The notes: generated from the letters alone by a model not told the origin. Shown: positions 26,523-35,857, counted from the stretch's first letter. The stretch: DNA of 64,000 nucleotides from Corallococcus coralloides DSM 2259 (GCF_000255295.1 NC_017030.1:1860001-1924000); one strand, 5' to 3'. Numbers and translations are program-made.

Positions 26523-27299
26523 TCAGTCAGAGGCGGTCATCACGTTGACCATCCGCACGAAGCGGCGGTCCGTGCTCACCGCCGCGATGGCGTAGCCGGC
26601 CGTGTAGCCCGGCGCGCCGCAGCCCCGGCAGCTCCAGGTGGTGTAGTAGAGGCGGTTGCTGTTGCGGGAGATCGCCGTGATGTACGCCAGGGCGCCTTCC
26701 ACCTCGTCCACCGTCGGCGTGCCGGACACGGTGTGCCCGCTCAGGAGCGCGAGGAGCTCCTTCACGGTGATGGGCTCGAAGGCGCCGGTCTGCGGACCGA
26801 AGGCGTTGCTGAACGCCTCCGTCAGGATGAACTGGTTGGCCACCACGCCCTGGCTGTTGGGGATGAAGCCCTCGCGGATGGCGGAGGAATAGGCCAGCGG
26901 ACCGGTGGCGCCGTACAGCGACGCGGGCGTCTGGGCGACGGGGTTCAGGGCCCACTGGGAGGCCGGGGTGGTGGCGTCGTTCAGCTCGTAGAAGTCCGCG
27001 AAGTACTTCGCCGCGGTGCCCGTCAGCGACTGCTGGAAGGGCGTGTCGCTGAGGCGCGTGGTGAGGTAGGCGCGCTCGGCGGTGTCCACGCCCGTGGGGT
27101 AGCCGGTGTCATTGAGGAACGAGTCCAGCGCGGTGCGGATCTCCGAGCGCAGGATGGTCGCGCCGCCGGGGCTGGTGGGGCTCTTCGCGGCGGTGATGCT
27201 CGCCTCGAAGGCGGGGATGCTGGTGGTGGAGGTGGCGAACGCCGGGGCGGAGAGCAGCATCAGACCGCCCACGAGGGACGTCATCGACAGGGTCTTCAT
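26523..27299 (-). CDS. Secreted protein of a tandem family, copy 2
   Basis: 258 residues from ATG 27299. Signal peptide MKTLSMTSLVGGLMLLSAPAFA. It is the closest relative of copy 1 and shares the same blocks, including SCRGCGAPGY near the C-terminus and SRNSNRLY. A loop of about eight more residues lies between LSGHT and VDEVEG. The sequence hardly drifts in the N-terminal half, which suggests recent duplication or gene conversion. Confidence 0.82.
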   Translation of the reverse strand: MKTLSMTSLVGGLMLLSAPAFATSTTSIPAFEASITAAKSPTSPGGATILRSEIRTALDSFLNDTGYPTGVDTAERAYLTTRLSDTPFQQSLTGTAAKYFADFYELNDATTPASQWALNPVAQTPASLYGATGPLAYSSAIREGFIPNSQGVVANQFILTEAFSNAFGPQTGAFEPITVKELLALLSGHTVSGTPTVDEVEGALAYITAISRNSNRLYYTTWSCRGCGAPGYTAGYAIAAVSTDRRFVRMVNVMTASD

Positions 27300-27502
27300 G
27301 AGGACCTCTTCATTCGCGGCCCGTGACAAGGGCGCGCGTTCAAGGGGGGAGAACCGCGAACGACGCGCTGGCGAGTACCACGCCCGCCTGACATGGCCTG
27401 CGTGAGGTTCCTGTGACACGCGCGGCCCGTGACACGCCCGTGAAGGAGCGTGTCGCGAGGCTGGAATCTTTCACGGTGCCGACGATGCGGCGGTGCGTCG
27501 TA

Positions 27503-28291
27503 TCAGTCGTTCCCGTAGTCCGCCGTCCACACGGAGACCATGCGCACGAAGCGGCGGTCCGTGCTCACCGCGGCGATGACGTAGCCCCGCGTGTTCCACG
27601 GCGAAAAGCTGCACCGGCGGCAGGTCCAGTCCGCGGCGTACAGCCGATTGCTGTTGCGCGAAATCTGGGTGATGTACGCCACGGCGCCCTCCACCTCGTC
27701 CACGGTGGGGGTGCTGCCCTTGATGGGGATGGTGGCAAGCCGCTCGATGAGCTCCTTCACGGTGATGGGCTGGAAGGGGCCGACGGGCGGCTCGAAGTAG
27801 GTGGTGAACGCGGTGCCCAGCGTGGCCTGGTTGGCGATGCCCTGGCCGTTGGGGATGTAGCCCTCCCGGATGTCCGCGTTGGCCGCCAGCGGTCCGGTGG
27901 CGCCGAACAGCGACGCGGCGGTGCCGGCGACGGAGCCCTGGTACAGCGGGTAGCTCGTGAAGGTCGCGTCGTTCAGCTCATGGAAGTCCGCGAAGTACTT
28001 CGCCGCGGTGCCTGTCAGCGACTGCTGGAACGGCGTGTCGTTGAGGCGCGTGGTGAGGTAGGCGCGCTCCGTGCTGTCCACGCCCTGGGGCCCGGTGTCG
28101 TAGATGAACGCCTCCAGCGCGGCCCGGAGCTCCGAGCGGACGATGGCCGTTCCACCGGGGCTGTTGGGGCCCTGCGCCGTGGAGATGCTCGCTTCAAAGG
28201 CGGGGATGCTGGTGGTGGACGAGGCGAACGCCGCCGGAGCGGCGAGCAGGGCCAGACCGCTCAGCAGCGACGTCATCGACAGGGTCTTCAT
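27503..28291 (-). CDS. Secreted protein of a tandem family, copy 3
   Basis: 262 residues from ATG 28291. Signal peptide MKTLSMTSLLSGLALLAAPAAFA. The same core blocks occur (TSIPAFEASISTAQG, ERAYLTTRLNDTPFQQSL), but the C-terminal cysteine motif is different: TCRRCSFSPWNTRGY in place of SCRGCGAPGY. It is the most divergent of the three. It precedes an AmpG-like transporter gene upstream on the same strand. Confidence 0.8.
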   Translation of the reverse strand: MKTLSMTSLLSGLALLAAPAAFASSTTSIPAFEASISTAQGPNSPGGTAIVRSELRAALEAFIYDTGPQGVDSTERAYLTTRLNDTPFQQSLTGTAAKYFADFHELNDATFTSYPLYQGSVAGTAASLFGATGPLAANADIREGYIPNGQGIANQATLGTAFTTYFEPPVGPFQPITVKELIERLATIPIKGSTPTVDEVEGAVAYITQISRNSNRLYAADWTCRRCSFSPWNTRGYVIAAVSTDRRFVRMVSVWTADYGND

Positions 28292-28360
28292 GGGAAACCT
28301 CCTCAAGGGGGAAGCCACGAACAACGCGGTGGCCAGTACCACGTTCCCCTGACACAGGTT

Positions 28361-29611
28361 TCACGATGCGGGCTGCGGTGCCGCGGGCGTGGGCGCGTTG
28401 CGGCGCAGGGGCGCGAGCAGCGCGAGGAACGCGGCGGACAGCGCGACGCCCAGGAGGAACATGTTCCCGTAGCCCAGGTTGCCGTACCTCGGATCCGCGA
28501 GCAGTCCCGCCAGCGGCCCGGCGGGCGCCTTGCCCGCGACCTCCACGCTGGCCAGGAGCGTGTAGTGCGTGGCGCCGATTCTCCGGTCCGTGCGCGACAT
28601 CATGAACGCGAACATCACGGTGGTGAGCGCGCCGCCGAAGAACTCCTCGGTGAGCGTGACGCCCAGCACGCCCGCGTCGCTGACGCCGGTCTGCGTGAGC
28701 AGCCACCGCCCCGCGAGCGGCAACAGGCGCAGCGCTCCGGTGAGGGCCACCGCGCGCAAGAGCGGCAGGCGCGCGGCGAGGAGTCCCCCGCACATGGACC
28801 CCAGGAGCGACGCGGCGGTGCCCCACGTGCCCACCCACAGGCCGATGCGCGCCGGCGTGAAGCCCGCGTCCACGAGGAAGGGCTTGTAGAGGACGTCGGA
28901 CATCGTCTCGCCCAGCTTGTACGTGCCGATGAAGAGCAGGAGCCACCCGGTGCCCGGCAGGGTGAGCACGGACTTGATGCGGGCGAGCAGGGCGGGCCAG
29001 TCCAGCTTCGGTGACTCCGGGCCTTCGGCTTCGCGCGGAGGCGGCTCGCGCACGAAGAGGACGACGGTGAAGACGGTCAGGCACAGCGCAGACATGACGA
29101 GGAACAGCCCCGACCAGCCGATGCTCGCGCTGGCCCAGACCAGCAGCCCGCCACCGGTGAGCATGCCCAGCTTGTAGCCCACGACCTGCGCGGTGTTGCC
29201 CAGGCCCAGCTCCTCCGGACGCAAGAGGTCCACCGCGAAGCCGTCCACCGCGATGTCCTGCGTCGCGGCGAAGAGGTTCATCACGAAGATGAGGCCCAAC
29301 AGCAGCGGCAGCGAGTCCTGCCCCGCCGCGAAGGCCGCCCCCGCGCACGCGAGCGCCAGCCCCGCCTGCATGGGCAAGATCCACGAACGCCTGCGCCCGA
29401 TGCGCGCGGAGCCGTAGCGGTCCACCAGCGGCGCCCACAGCGCCTTGAGCATCCACGGCAGGGACAGCGCGCCCGCGAAGCCCAGCGCGGCCAGGGACAC
29501 GCCGCGCGTGCGCAGGTAGACGGGCAGCGCCGTCACCTGGAAGCCGAAGGGCAGCCCCTGCACGAAGTACAGCGCGCACAACAGCCACAGCCGGGACGGG
29601 ATGCGTCGCAT
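28361..29611 (-). CDS. AmpG-like MFS transporter
   Basis: 416 residues, 12 predicted membrane helices. The start LWLLCALYFVQGLPFGFQVT and the loop LKALWAPLVDRYG are the hallmarks of the AmpG/SLC33 (AcCoA/muropeptide) MFS group. NLFAATQDIAVDGFAVD is also typical. In enterobacteria AmpG imports anhydromuropeptides for recycling; the substrate here is unproven. It could serve to take up cell-wall fragments of lysed prey, but that is inference. The start at 29611 is preferred because upstream frame sequence is not conserved-looking. Confidence 0.85.
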   Translation of the reverse strand: MRRIPSRLWLLCALYFVQGLPFGFQVTALPVYLRTRGVSLAALGFAGALSLPWMLKALWAPLVDRYGSARIGRRRSWILPMQAGLALACAGAAFAAGQDSLPLLLGLIFVMNLFAATQDIAVDGFAVDLLRPEELGLGNTAQVVGYKLGMLTGGGLLVWASASIGWSGLFLVMSALCLTVFTVVLFVREPPPREAEGPESPKLDWPALLARIKSVLTLPGTGWLLLFIGTYKLGETMSDVLYKPFLVDAGFTPARIGLWVGTWGTAASLLGSMCGGLLAARLPLLRAVALTGALRLLPLAGRWLLTQTGVSDAGVLGVTLTEEFFGGALTTVMFAFMMSRTDRRIGATHYTLLASVEVAGKAPAGPLAGLLADPRYGNLGYGNMFLLGVALSAAFLALLAPLRRNAPTPAAPQPAS

Positions 29612-29693
29612 GGTCGTGGCCGGAGCATAGGCGCGCCCTCCGGTGTCCGTCGCGGGCCTATACTCACCGTTCCAGTCAGGCCCAGGGAGCCGC

Positions 29694-30386
29694 ATGCCGG
29701 AGCGAGCCGCAACCGAGTCGGGAATCATCGTCGTGGAGCTGTCCGCCGAGCACGAGCTGGAGGCGGACCACGTGGACGCGGTGGTGGACGTGAAGGCGTC
29801 CTCGTTCTTCACCGGCAACGCGGCCTTCGCCAACGCGAAGGAGGTGGCCGCGCTGGTGCGCCTCATGGCGGACCTGGGCGTGCCGGCCACGGCCTTCACC
29901 CTCCAGTCGGTGCAGGCGGAGACCCAGGAGGGGCTGCTCACGCGCTCCTCGTCCGCCCTCTACACGGTGCGCATCCGCCTGGTGGACATGGGCCGGGTGG
30001 GGGACGTGCTCGCCGCGCTGTCCGGCATGAAGCAGGCGACGCTGCGCGAGCTGCGCTGGGGCTACACGCACGAACCGGAGGCCCGGCAGGACTGGCTGGA
30101 GGCGCTGGCCCGCGAGTCGGTGAAGAAGGCGCGCCGCGTGGCGGCCGGGCTGGGCGTGACGCTGGCCGGGCTGCACCGCTTCTCCGAGCGCACCTGGGAG
30201 TCACAGGCCTTCGGTGCAAGGGGCGGGGGCTACGGCGGCGGGGCGGAGGACGTGATGCCCATGGCCCCGTCCGGCAGCTACAGCGTGAAGCGGACGGCCG
30301 CACTGGGCTTCCCCGTGTCCCACCGCAAGAAGGTGCACGTGATGGCCACCGCGGAGTTCCAGTCGCACCCGGCCCCCGAGTCCTGA
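29694..30386 (+). CDS. SIMPL-domain (DUF541) protein
   Basis: 230 residues from ATG 29694; an in-frame ATG at 29643 would extend it. The pattern VELSAEHELEADHVDAVVDV, FTLQSVQAETQ, then ARESVKKARRVAAGLGVTL with LHRFSERTWES matches SIMPL/DUF541 domains. No signal peptide is visible, unlike most periplasmic members. A Gly-rich loop (FGARGGGYGGGAED) precedes the last strand. Function is unknown; the family appears in oxidative stress and membrane studies. Confidence 0.7.
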   Translation: MPERAATESGIIVVELSAEHELEADHVDAVVDVKASSFFTGNAAFANAKEVAALVRLMADLGVPATAFTLQSVQAETQEGLLTRSSSALYTVRIRLVDMGRVGDVLAALSGMKQATLRELRWGYTHEPEARQDWLEALARESVKKARRVAAGLGVTLAGLHRFSERTWESQAFGARGGGYGGGAEDVMPMAPSGSYSVKRTAALGFPVSHRKKVHVMATAEFQSHPAPES

Positions 30387-30411
30387 GTCGCTCGGGGCCG
30401 GAGCTTCCACT

Positions 30412-31686
30412 TCACGGCATGGCGCCGGGCGTGTGCTGGAGCACGAGCGCCTCCAGCCGCTGGAGTGCCTTGTCCAGCGTCTCCCACGACGGGCCGAAGG
30501 ACAGGCGCACGTAGTTGCGGAAGCGCGACGCCCGCGCGCGGCGCTTGCCGGGGTTCACGTCGAAGAACTCACCGGGCACGGTGATGACCTGGTGCTCCAG
30601 CGCGGCGCGGAAGAAGGCCATGCCGTCGTTGAGCGGCGCGGGCAGCCCGGACAGGTTGCCCCAGACGTAGAACGTCCCGTCCGGTGCGCGGTCCGTGCGG
30701 ATGCCCAGCCGCTCCAGCCGGGAGTGGAACCTGTCCCGCTTCTCCCGGAACGTGTGGTGGATGGCGCGCGTCTCCGCCACCACCGTGTCCTCCTGGAGCA
30801 GCGGAATCGCCGCGCGCTGCAGGGGCCGGCTGCCGCCGCCGTCCAGGAAGCTGCCCGCGCTGGAGACCGTGTCGATGACCTGCTTGGGCCCCACCGTCCA
30901 CGTCATGCGCCAGCCCGGGTAGCGCCAGTTCTTGGTGAGCCCGTCGAAGAGGATGACCGGGTCGCGGTTCACGTCCTCCACGTACCGGGCGGCGCTCTCC
31001 ACCGGCAGCACGCCCGGACGGCCCGTCCAGATGTAGTGCGAATAGAACTCGTCGATGAGCAGCGAGCACTCCAACTCGCGCGCCACGCCCACCCACCGCG
31101 CCAGCTCCTCGCCCTGCACCAGCTTGCCGGTGGGGTTGCACGGGTTGGAGAAGAGCAGCGCGGACAGCCCGCGCCCCTGAATCTCCCGGCGCAGGTCGTC
31201 GTGCGTGAAGGCGTAGCCGCGCTCGCCCTCCAGCAGGATGGGGATGGCGGTGAACGCCTTGAAGACGTCCAGCAGCTCTTCGTACGCGGTGTAGTCCGGC
31301 AGGAAGTGGCCCAGGTTCACCTGGCCCAGGCTCGCCGCGGCGCGGGTGAGGGCCGCGCGGCCGCCGCCGGACAGGCAGACGTTCTCCGCCTTGTACTGGG
31401 ACGGCATCCCCTTGCGGTAGAGCCGGTTGTAGAGCCCCGCGATGGCCTCCCGCACCTCCCAGAGGCCCGCGACGGGCGCGTACTCCTGGTCCGCCATGTC
31501 CACCGTCACCGAGTGCACGCGCGACGGGGCACCGGGCAAATCCCCCGTCTCCGGCTGACCCTGGCCCAGGTTGCACCAGTCCGGGTCGCCGGGACGGTAG
31601 CCGCGGCGCGTGGCCTCGGCGGTGACGAAGATGACGCCCGTGCGGGGCACGGTGCGAAACGCATGAAGGGGGACGCTGTCGCTCAC
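30412..31686 (-). CDS. PLP-dependent aminotransferase, class I/II
   Basis: 424 residues. Fold-type I features: LSGGGRAALTRAAASLG at the cofactor phosphate site, NPCNPTGKLV, LIDEFYSHYIW, and the PLP-binding lysine in FDGLTKNWRYPGWRMTW (Lys in TKNW). Substrate specificity cannot be read from the sequence. It lies between the Dps gene (50 bp upstream on the same strand) and the convergent SIMPL gene. Confidence 0.92.
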   Translation of the reverse strand: MSDSVPLHAFRTVPRTGVIFVTAEATRRGYRPGDPDWCNLGQGQPETGDLPGAPSRVHSVTVDMADQEYAPVAGLWEVREAIAGLYNRLYRKGMPSQYKAENVCLSGGGRAALTRAAASLGQVNLGHFLPDYTAYEELLDVFKAFTAIPILLEGERGYAFTHDDLRREIQGRGLSALLFSNPCNPTGKLVQGEELARWVGVARELECSLLIDEFYSHYIWTGRPGVLPVESAARYVEDVNRDPVILFDGLTKNWRYPGWRMTWTVGPKQVIDTVSSAGSFLDGGGSRPLQRAAIPLLQEDTVVAETRAIHHTFREKRDRFHSRLERLGIRTDRAPDGTFYVWGNLSGLPAPLNDGMAFFRAALEHQVITVPGEFFDVNPGKRRARASRFRNYVRLSFGPSWETLDKALQRLEALVLQHTPGAMP

Positions 31687-31736
31687 GCTCCTTACGCTAG
31701 CGCGCCCCCTGCCGCGGTGCAGCTTTCAGCCAGCCC

Positions 31737-32219
31737 CTAGCCTTCGAGGGAGGCCCTGAGGAACCAGGCGTGCTTCTCGAACTCGGTGATGATGCCGGTG
31801 AAGAGGTCCACCGTGTCCGTGTCCTTGTGGCCCTCCACCGCCGCGCGGCTCTCACGCAGGCCGTTGAGGTACACCTCGATGCGCTCGGCCAAGAGCTTCA
31901 CGTGCTCCAGGTCGCGCGAGGTCTCCTGCGGATACTCCGGCAGGCGGCTGTTCTTGCCCACGTGGCGGCTGGTGCCGTATGCGCGCCCGCCCAGCGTCAC
32001 CGCGCGCTCCGCGATGGAGTCGTTGTGGTTGGCCAGGCTCACCGCGAACGTTTCGAACAGCGGGTGCAGCGCGGCGAACTGCGGGCCCTTGATGTTCCAG
32101 TGGGCGACCTTGATCTGCGAGTGCAGGTCCAACCCGTCGGAGAGCCGCTCGTTGAGGGTGGCGGCGATGGCGGTGCGGGCCTGCTCGGAGAGGGGACTCG
32201 GGCTCTTGTAGAGGGCCAT
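31737..32219 (-). CDS. dps: Dps ferritin-like DNA-protection protein
   Basis: 160 residues. The ferroxidase signature is present: HSQIKVAHWNIKGPQFAALHPLF, then LANHNDSIAERAVTLGG. Dps proteins store iron and shield DNA from peroxide. It lies 113 bp downstream of ahpD and next to the peroxide genes, which fits an oxidative-stress neighbourhood. The MALYKS start (32219) has AAAGGA upstream; a longer frame exists but lacks a ribosome site. Confidence 0.94.
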   Translation of the reverse strand: MALYKSPSPLSEQARTAIAATLNERLSDGLDLHSQIKVAHWNIKGPQFAALHPLFETFAVSLANHNDSIAERAVTLGGRAYGTSRHVGKNSRLPEYPQETSRDLEHVKLLAERIEVYLNGLRESRAAVEGHKDTDTVDLFTGIITEFEKHAWFLRASLEG

Positions 32220-32270
32220 GACGAACACGTTCCTTTCGGTGAAGGGTGGGACGTCGAAATGGAAAAGACA

Positions 32271-32301
32271 GCGCCCCCCGGTGTCTTCCACCGGAGGGCG
32301 C
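32271..32301 (-). terminator. Probable Rho-independent terminator of the ahpCD operon
   Basis: Inverted repeat with a 13-bp stem (one mismatch) and 5-nt loop. On the minus strand it is followed by TGTCTTTTCC, so it has a short U-rich tail. It sits 32 bp after the ahpD stop and before dps, so ahpCD and dps are probably separate transcripts. Confidence 0.65.
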
Positions 32302-32332
32302 CAGTCACAGCTCAGAGATAACCACGGAGGGA

Positions 32333-32860
32333 CTAGGACTCCAGTCCAACCGCCGCCGCGTGGATGACGCTCGCGATGCGGACCGCATCGTGCACGTGCT
32401 CCTCGGAGAGGCCGCCTTCCAGCACGACCTTCTCATGCGACTGGATGCACATCTCGCAGCCGTTGATGGCGCTGACCGCGAGGCAGACCAGCTCGAAGTC
32501 CACCTTGTTGGTCAGCACCTGGGCCAGCCGGTTCATCCGCAGCCCGGCCCGCTTGGTCGCGTACGACTCCTTCCCGATCATGTGACGGAACCGGTAGAAG
32601 ACGTTGTTCATCGCCATCAGCGAGGCCGCCGCACGTGCGTCCTCGATGACGGGCGTGGCCTTGTCGCCCAGTGCCTGCTTCGCCTCGTTGAGCATGGCCT
32701 CCTTCAGCCGCTCGTTCCGGGCGGCGAAGGCGCATGCCACGGCCGTCCCCCAGCGCTGCTCGGGGGTGAGGGTCGTGCTCTCCAGGACCGCGGAGAGGTT
32801 GAGGCGGGTGTCCTTGTGGGCGTCCGCGAGTTCGCTGCGGACGACTTCGAGCGAAGCCAT
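32333..32860 (-). CDS. ahpD: AhpD-like alkyl hydroperoxidase
   Basis: 175 residues. The redox motif GCEMCIQSH (CxxC followed by His) is the AhpD/CMD signature. It carries electrons to, or acts with, the peroxiredoxin AhpC. Its gene follows ahpC by 6 bp and clearly shares its transcript. Confidence 0.93.
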   Translation of the reverse strand: MASLEVVRSELADAHKDTRLNLSAVLESTTLTPEQRWGTAVACAFAARNERLKEAMLNEAKQALGDKATPVIEDARAAASLMAMNNVFYRFRHMIGKESYATKRAGLRMNRLAQVLTNKVDFELVCLAVSAINGCEMCIQSHEKVVLEGGLSEEHVHDAVRIASVIHAAAVGLES

Positions 32861-32866
32861 GAGTGC

Positions 32867-33421
32867 TTACCCCGCCTTCTGCAGCTTGGAGGTGAGCGTC
32901 TCCTCACCCTTCTGCCAGTTGCACGGGCACAGCTCGTCGGTCTGGAGCGCGTCCAGCGTGCGGACGGTCTCCTTGACGTTGCGGCCCACGGACAGGTCGT
33001 TCACGGACACGTGGCGGATGATGCCCTCGGGGTCCGCGATGAACGTGGCGCGCAGGGCCACGCCCTCTTCCTTGTGCAGGATGCCCAGCGCGCTGGACAG
33101 CTCGCGCTTGATGTCCGCCAGCATGGGGAAGGGCAGGTTCTTCAGGTCCGGGTGGTGCGTGCGCCACGCGTGGTGCACGAACTCGCTGTCGGTGGACAGA
33201 CCCAGCACCTGCGCGTCGCGGTCCTGGAAGTCCTTGTTGTGCTTGCCGAACTCCGCGATCTCCGTCGGGCAGATGAACGTGAAGTCCTTCGGCCACGCGA
33301 ACAGGACGGTCCACTTGCCCTTGTACGTGTCGTTGGAGATGTCCTGGAACTCCTTGTTCTTCTCCAGGCTCACGGTGCCCTTCAGCTTGAAGTTCGGAAG
33401 CTTGTCGCCAACGGTCAGCAT
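32867..33421 (-). CDS. ahpC: Alkyl hydroperoxide reductase C (2-Cys peroxiredoxin)
   Basis: 184 residues. Peroxidatic Cys51 lies in KDFTFICPTE, and resolving cysteines 165 and 167 lie in LCPCNWQKG. It reduces organic peroxides, H2O2 and peroxynitrite, probably with the neighbouring AhpD as electron donor. The -24/-12 promoter about 75-90 bp upstream and the adjacent enhancer-binding protein suggest sigma54 control. Confidence 0.95.
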   Translation of the reverse strand: MLTVGDKLPNFKLKGTVSLEKNKEFQDISNDTYKGKWTVLFAWPKDFTFICPTEIAEFGKHNKDFQDRDAQVLGLSTDSEFVHHAWRTHHPDLKNLPFPMLADIKRELSSALGILHKEEGVALRATFIADPEGIIRHVSVNDLSVGRNVKETVRTLDALQTDELCPCNWQKGEETLTSKLQKAG

Positions 33422-33495
33422 GGGATTCGACTCCTTGGGGATGGGGGGCGGGCCACCGTGGTCCACCCCAGAGGTTGTGAGTTGCTACGGGGTAA

Positions 33496-33512
33496 AGCAG
33501 CCACCGTGCCAA
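33496..33512 (-). promoter_or_regulatory. Sigma54 (-24/-12) promoter of ahpC
   Basis: On the minus strand the sequence TTGGCACGGTGGCTGCT matches the consensus TTGGCACG-N4-TTGCT in every defined position except one (C for T at the start of the -12 block). Spacing between GG and GC is exact. It lies 75-91 bp upstream of the ahpC ATG, giving a leader of about 60 nt. The divergent gene encodes a sigma54 activator. Confidence 0.8.
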
Positions 33513-33523
33513 TGCTTCAACTG

Positions 33524-33592
33524 CTGTGATTCCAGAGGGTTACAGCTCCCCCTGATGCTTGCACCGGCGGGACGGTGACGCCGGGTCGGTGC
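33524..33592. promoter_or_regulatory. Dyads upstream of ahpC: candidate activator sites
   Basis: Two inverted-repeat candidates lie just upstream of the sigma54 promoter: CTGT-N14-ACAG at 33524-33545, and GCACCG-N20-CGGTGC at 33561-33592. A third, CGAAAT...ATTTCG, follows before the divergent gene. Enhancer-binding proteins need such upstream sites. The match to any specific regulator is unknown. Confidence 0.4.
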
Positions 33593-33654
33593 ATAACGAA
33601 ATCCCGGTGCCTTTCGCCACTGCAATTTCGGTGGGCCGCTATTATCGGTAACAC

Positions 33655-35259
33655 ATGCCGGATGAACTGATGGGGCGCCACCCGGAAGTGACGCAGGATG
33701 CTCGGGAGCTGGTCGAGCTGGCAACCACCGAAGAGGGGGTGGGAGAGCTGCTCCGTCGGGGATTGGACTGGGTGTCCCGCGTGGTGCCCTTCGATCTGGC
33801 CACGCTGTTCCTCCTCAAGGAGGGGCGGCTGGAGGCGGTGGCCGCGCGCGGCCCGCTCGCGAACCAGGCGGTGCGCAAGCATTCCCTGCAGCTGGCGGAC
33901 TTCCCGTCCCTGAAGCAGGCGCTGGAGACGCGGCGCGCGCGGGCCTTCACGGAGGAGGACCACTCGCACGGGGACGGTGACCCGTTCGACGGGGTGTTGG
34001 ACCTGCCGGCGGGCCACTCGTGCATGGTGGTGCCGCTGTGCGCGGGGGAGCGCTGCTACGGCGTGCTGACGCTGGACCGCGCGCAGTGTGAGACGTACGC
34101 GCAGCCGGTGGTGGACCTGGTGGAGGTCTACGGCCAGATGCTGGCCACGGCGCTCCAGGGCGCCGAGCAGCGCGCGACGGCGGAGCGGCTGCACCGCCAG
34201 GACCATGAGCACGCGAAGCTCCTGGAGTCGCAGCTGGGCGGGGACTCGGAAGGCATCCTGGAGACGTCCCTGAGTCCGGTGATGCGCGACCTGTCCCGCC
34301 GCGCGCGGCAGGTGGCGGAGACGGACACGCCGGTGCTGATCACGGGAGAGACGGGCACGGGCAAGGAGCGGCTGGCGCGGGCCATCCACCGCTGGAGCGC
34401 GCGGGCGGACCAGCCCTTCGTGTCGCTCAACTGCGCGGCCATTCCGGCGGGCCTCCTGGAGAGCGAGCTGTTCGGCCACGTGAAGGGGGCCTTCACCGGC
34501 GCGAACCGCGACCGGGCGGGCCGCTTCCAGATGGCGCACGGGGGCACGCTGCTGCTGGATGAGATTGGCGAGCTGCCGGTGGAGTTGCAGGCGAAGCTGT
34601 TGCGCGCGCTCCAGGAGAAGGCCTTCGAGCCGGTGGGCAGCGACAAGACGGTGCGGGCGGACGTGCGCATCCTCGCGGCGACGCACGTGGACCTGCACCA
34701 GGCCATCGCGCAGAAGCGCTTCCGCGAGGACCTCTTCTACCGTCTGAGCGTCTTCCCCTTGAGGCTGCCGCCCCTGCGCGAGCGGCGCGAGGACCTGCCG
34801 CAGCTCACCGTGTTCCTCCTGGAGGAGCAGGCGAAGCGCACGGGCCGGCGGGGCATGCGGGTGTCGGCGTCAGGGCTTACGCGACTGGCGTCCTACGACT
34901 GGCCGGGCAACCTGCGCGAGCTGGCGAACGCGCTGGAGCGCGCCACCATCCTCACGCGCGGCCAGGAGCTGACGGCGCAGTCCTTCGACCTGCCGAACGG
35001 CGAGCGCGCGCGGGAGGTGCCGGGCTCGGGGGCGGTGGAGGAGACTCCGGCGCCGCTGCCCGCGGGGGCGAAGGTGCCCACGCTGGCGGCGGTGCAGCGT
35101 GAGCACATCCTGCGGGTGCTCACGCTCACCCGGGGCCGCGTCTACGGTGAAGGTGGCGCGGCGGCGCTGCTGGGGCTCAAGCCGTCCACGCTGCAGAGCC
35201 GGATGAAGAAGCTGGGCATCGAGCGGCTGGAGGGCTTCACCGCCGCCGAGGACGCGTGA
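33655..35259 (+). CDS. GAF-domain sigma54 enhancer-binding protein (NorR-like)
   Basis: 534 residues. GAF domain (~15-180, [15 protein letters not shown]), then AAA+ domain with Walker A GETGTGKE, the sigma54-contact motif GAFTGA, Walker [13 protein letters not shown] and arginine fingers near [23 protein letters not shown]-terminal Fis-type helix-turn-helix ([19 protein letters not shown]) ends it. The layout is that of NorR, which senses NO; however, I see no NorR-type Asp-Tyr-Asp iron ligands, so its signal is unknown. Its divergent position next to a -24/-12 promoter makes ahpCD the likely target. Confidence 0.9.
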   Translation: MPDELMGRHPEVTQDARELVELATTEEGVGELLRRGLDWVSRVVPFDLATLFLLKEGRLEAVAARGPLANQAVRKHSLQLADFPSLKQALETRRARAFTEEDHSHGDGDPFDGVLDLPAGHSCMVVPLCAGERCYGVLTLDRAQCETYAQPVVDLVEVYGQMLATALQGAEQRATAERLHRQDHEHAKLLESQLGGDSEGILETSLSPVMRDLSRRARQVAETDTPVLITGETGTGKERLARAIHRWSARADQPFVSLNCAAIPAGLLESELFGHVKGAFTGANRDRAGRFQMAHGGTLLLDEIGELPVELQAKLLRALQEKAFEPVGSDKTVRADVRILAATHVDLHQAIAQKRFREDLFYRLSVFPLRLPPLRERREDLPQLTVFLLEEQAKRTGRRGMRVSASGLTRLASYDWPGNLRELANALERATILTRGQELTAQSFDLPNGERAREVPGSGAVEETPAPLPAGAKVPTLAAVQREHILRVLTLTRGRVYGEGGAAALLGLKPSTLQSRMKKLGIERLEGFTAAEDA

Positions 35260-35266
35260 TGCCAGG

Positions 35267-35857
35267 TCAGTGCCAGCGGCTGTCCTCGCGGGCCTCGCGG
35301 CGGTCCTCGCGCGTCTCCTGGCGATTCTGCGCCGTCTCGGTGCGGGCCAGCTGGACCAGGTCTGCGATGAGCATGCGCTTGCGCGAGAGGCTCCCGCTGT
35401 CCATCCGGCCGTAGAGGTTGTTGAGCTCCTGGGAGATGGAGCGCGTCTGCCGCAGGGCGCGGGACTCCTGGCGGGCGTCGCGCACGTCATCGCGGTGGTC
35501 CTGGCGGGCGTCGCGGCGGTTGTCGTCGTAGCGCGCCTCGCGGGCGCTGGAGTGCGCCTCCTGCTTGTCCTGGGCCAGCTCGCGGCGGGTCTCGCTCAGC
35601 TCGGACGCCACGTAGCGGCGCACGTCCTCTTCCACCTGGAGCAGGTCGCGGCGCGCCGAGCGGCCACGGGCGGAGTCGTACCGGGAGAGCAGCGACTCGA
35701 CCTGGCGCAGGTCGTAACGGTCATCCCGGGTCTCGCGCGCGTCCTGCCGCAGCTCCTGCCGGTCACGGGCCTGCTCGTGGTTGTTGCCGCGGGGACCGCC
35801 TGCGTGAGCCAGGACCGGGAGGGACAGCGCCATCGTTGCCAGCAGCCACTTCGACAT
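35267..35857 (-). CDS. Secreted Arg/Asp/Glu-rich coiled-coil protein
   Basis: 196 residues from ATG 35857 with GGAG upstream. MSKWLLATMALSLPVLAHA is a signal peptide. The mature protein is a highly charged run of Arg, Asp, Glu and Gln with repeated RQDxREx units (RQELRQDARETRDDRYDLRQ; later QNRQETREDRREAREDSRW), i.e. a long amphipathic or coiled-coil helix. Similar 'RxDxRDxRQD' proteins are exported by many myxobacteria, function unknown. It converges with the sigma54 activator gene, 7 bp apart. Confidence 0.82.
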   Translation of the reverse strand: MSKWLLATMALSLPVLAHAGGPRGNNHEQARDRQELRQDARETRDDRYDLRQVESLLSRYDSARGRSARRDLLQVEEDVRRYVASELSETRRELAQDKQEAHSSAREARYDDNRRDARQDHRDDVRDARQESRALRQTRSISQELNNLYGRMDSGSLSRKRMLIADLVQLARTETAQNRQETREDRREAREDSRWH

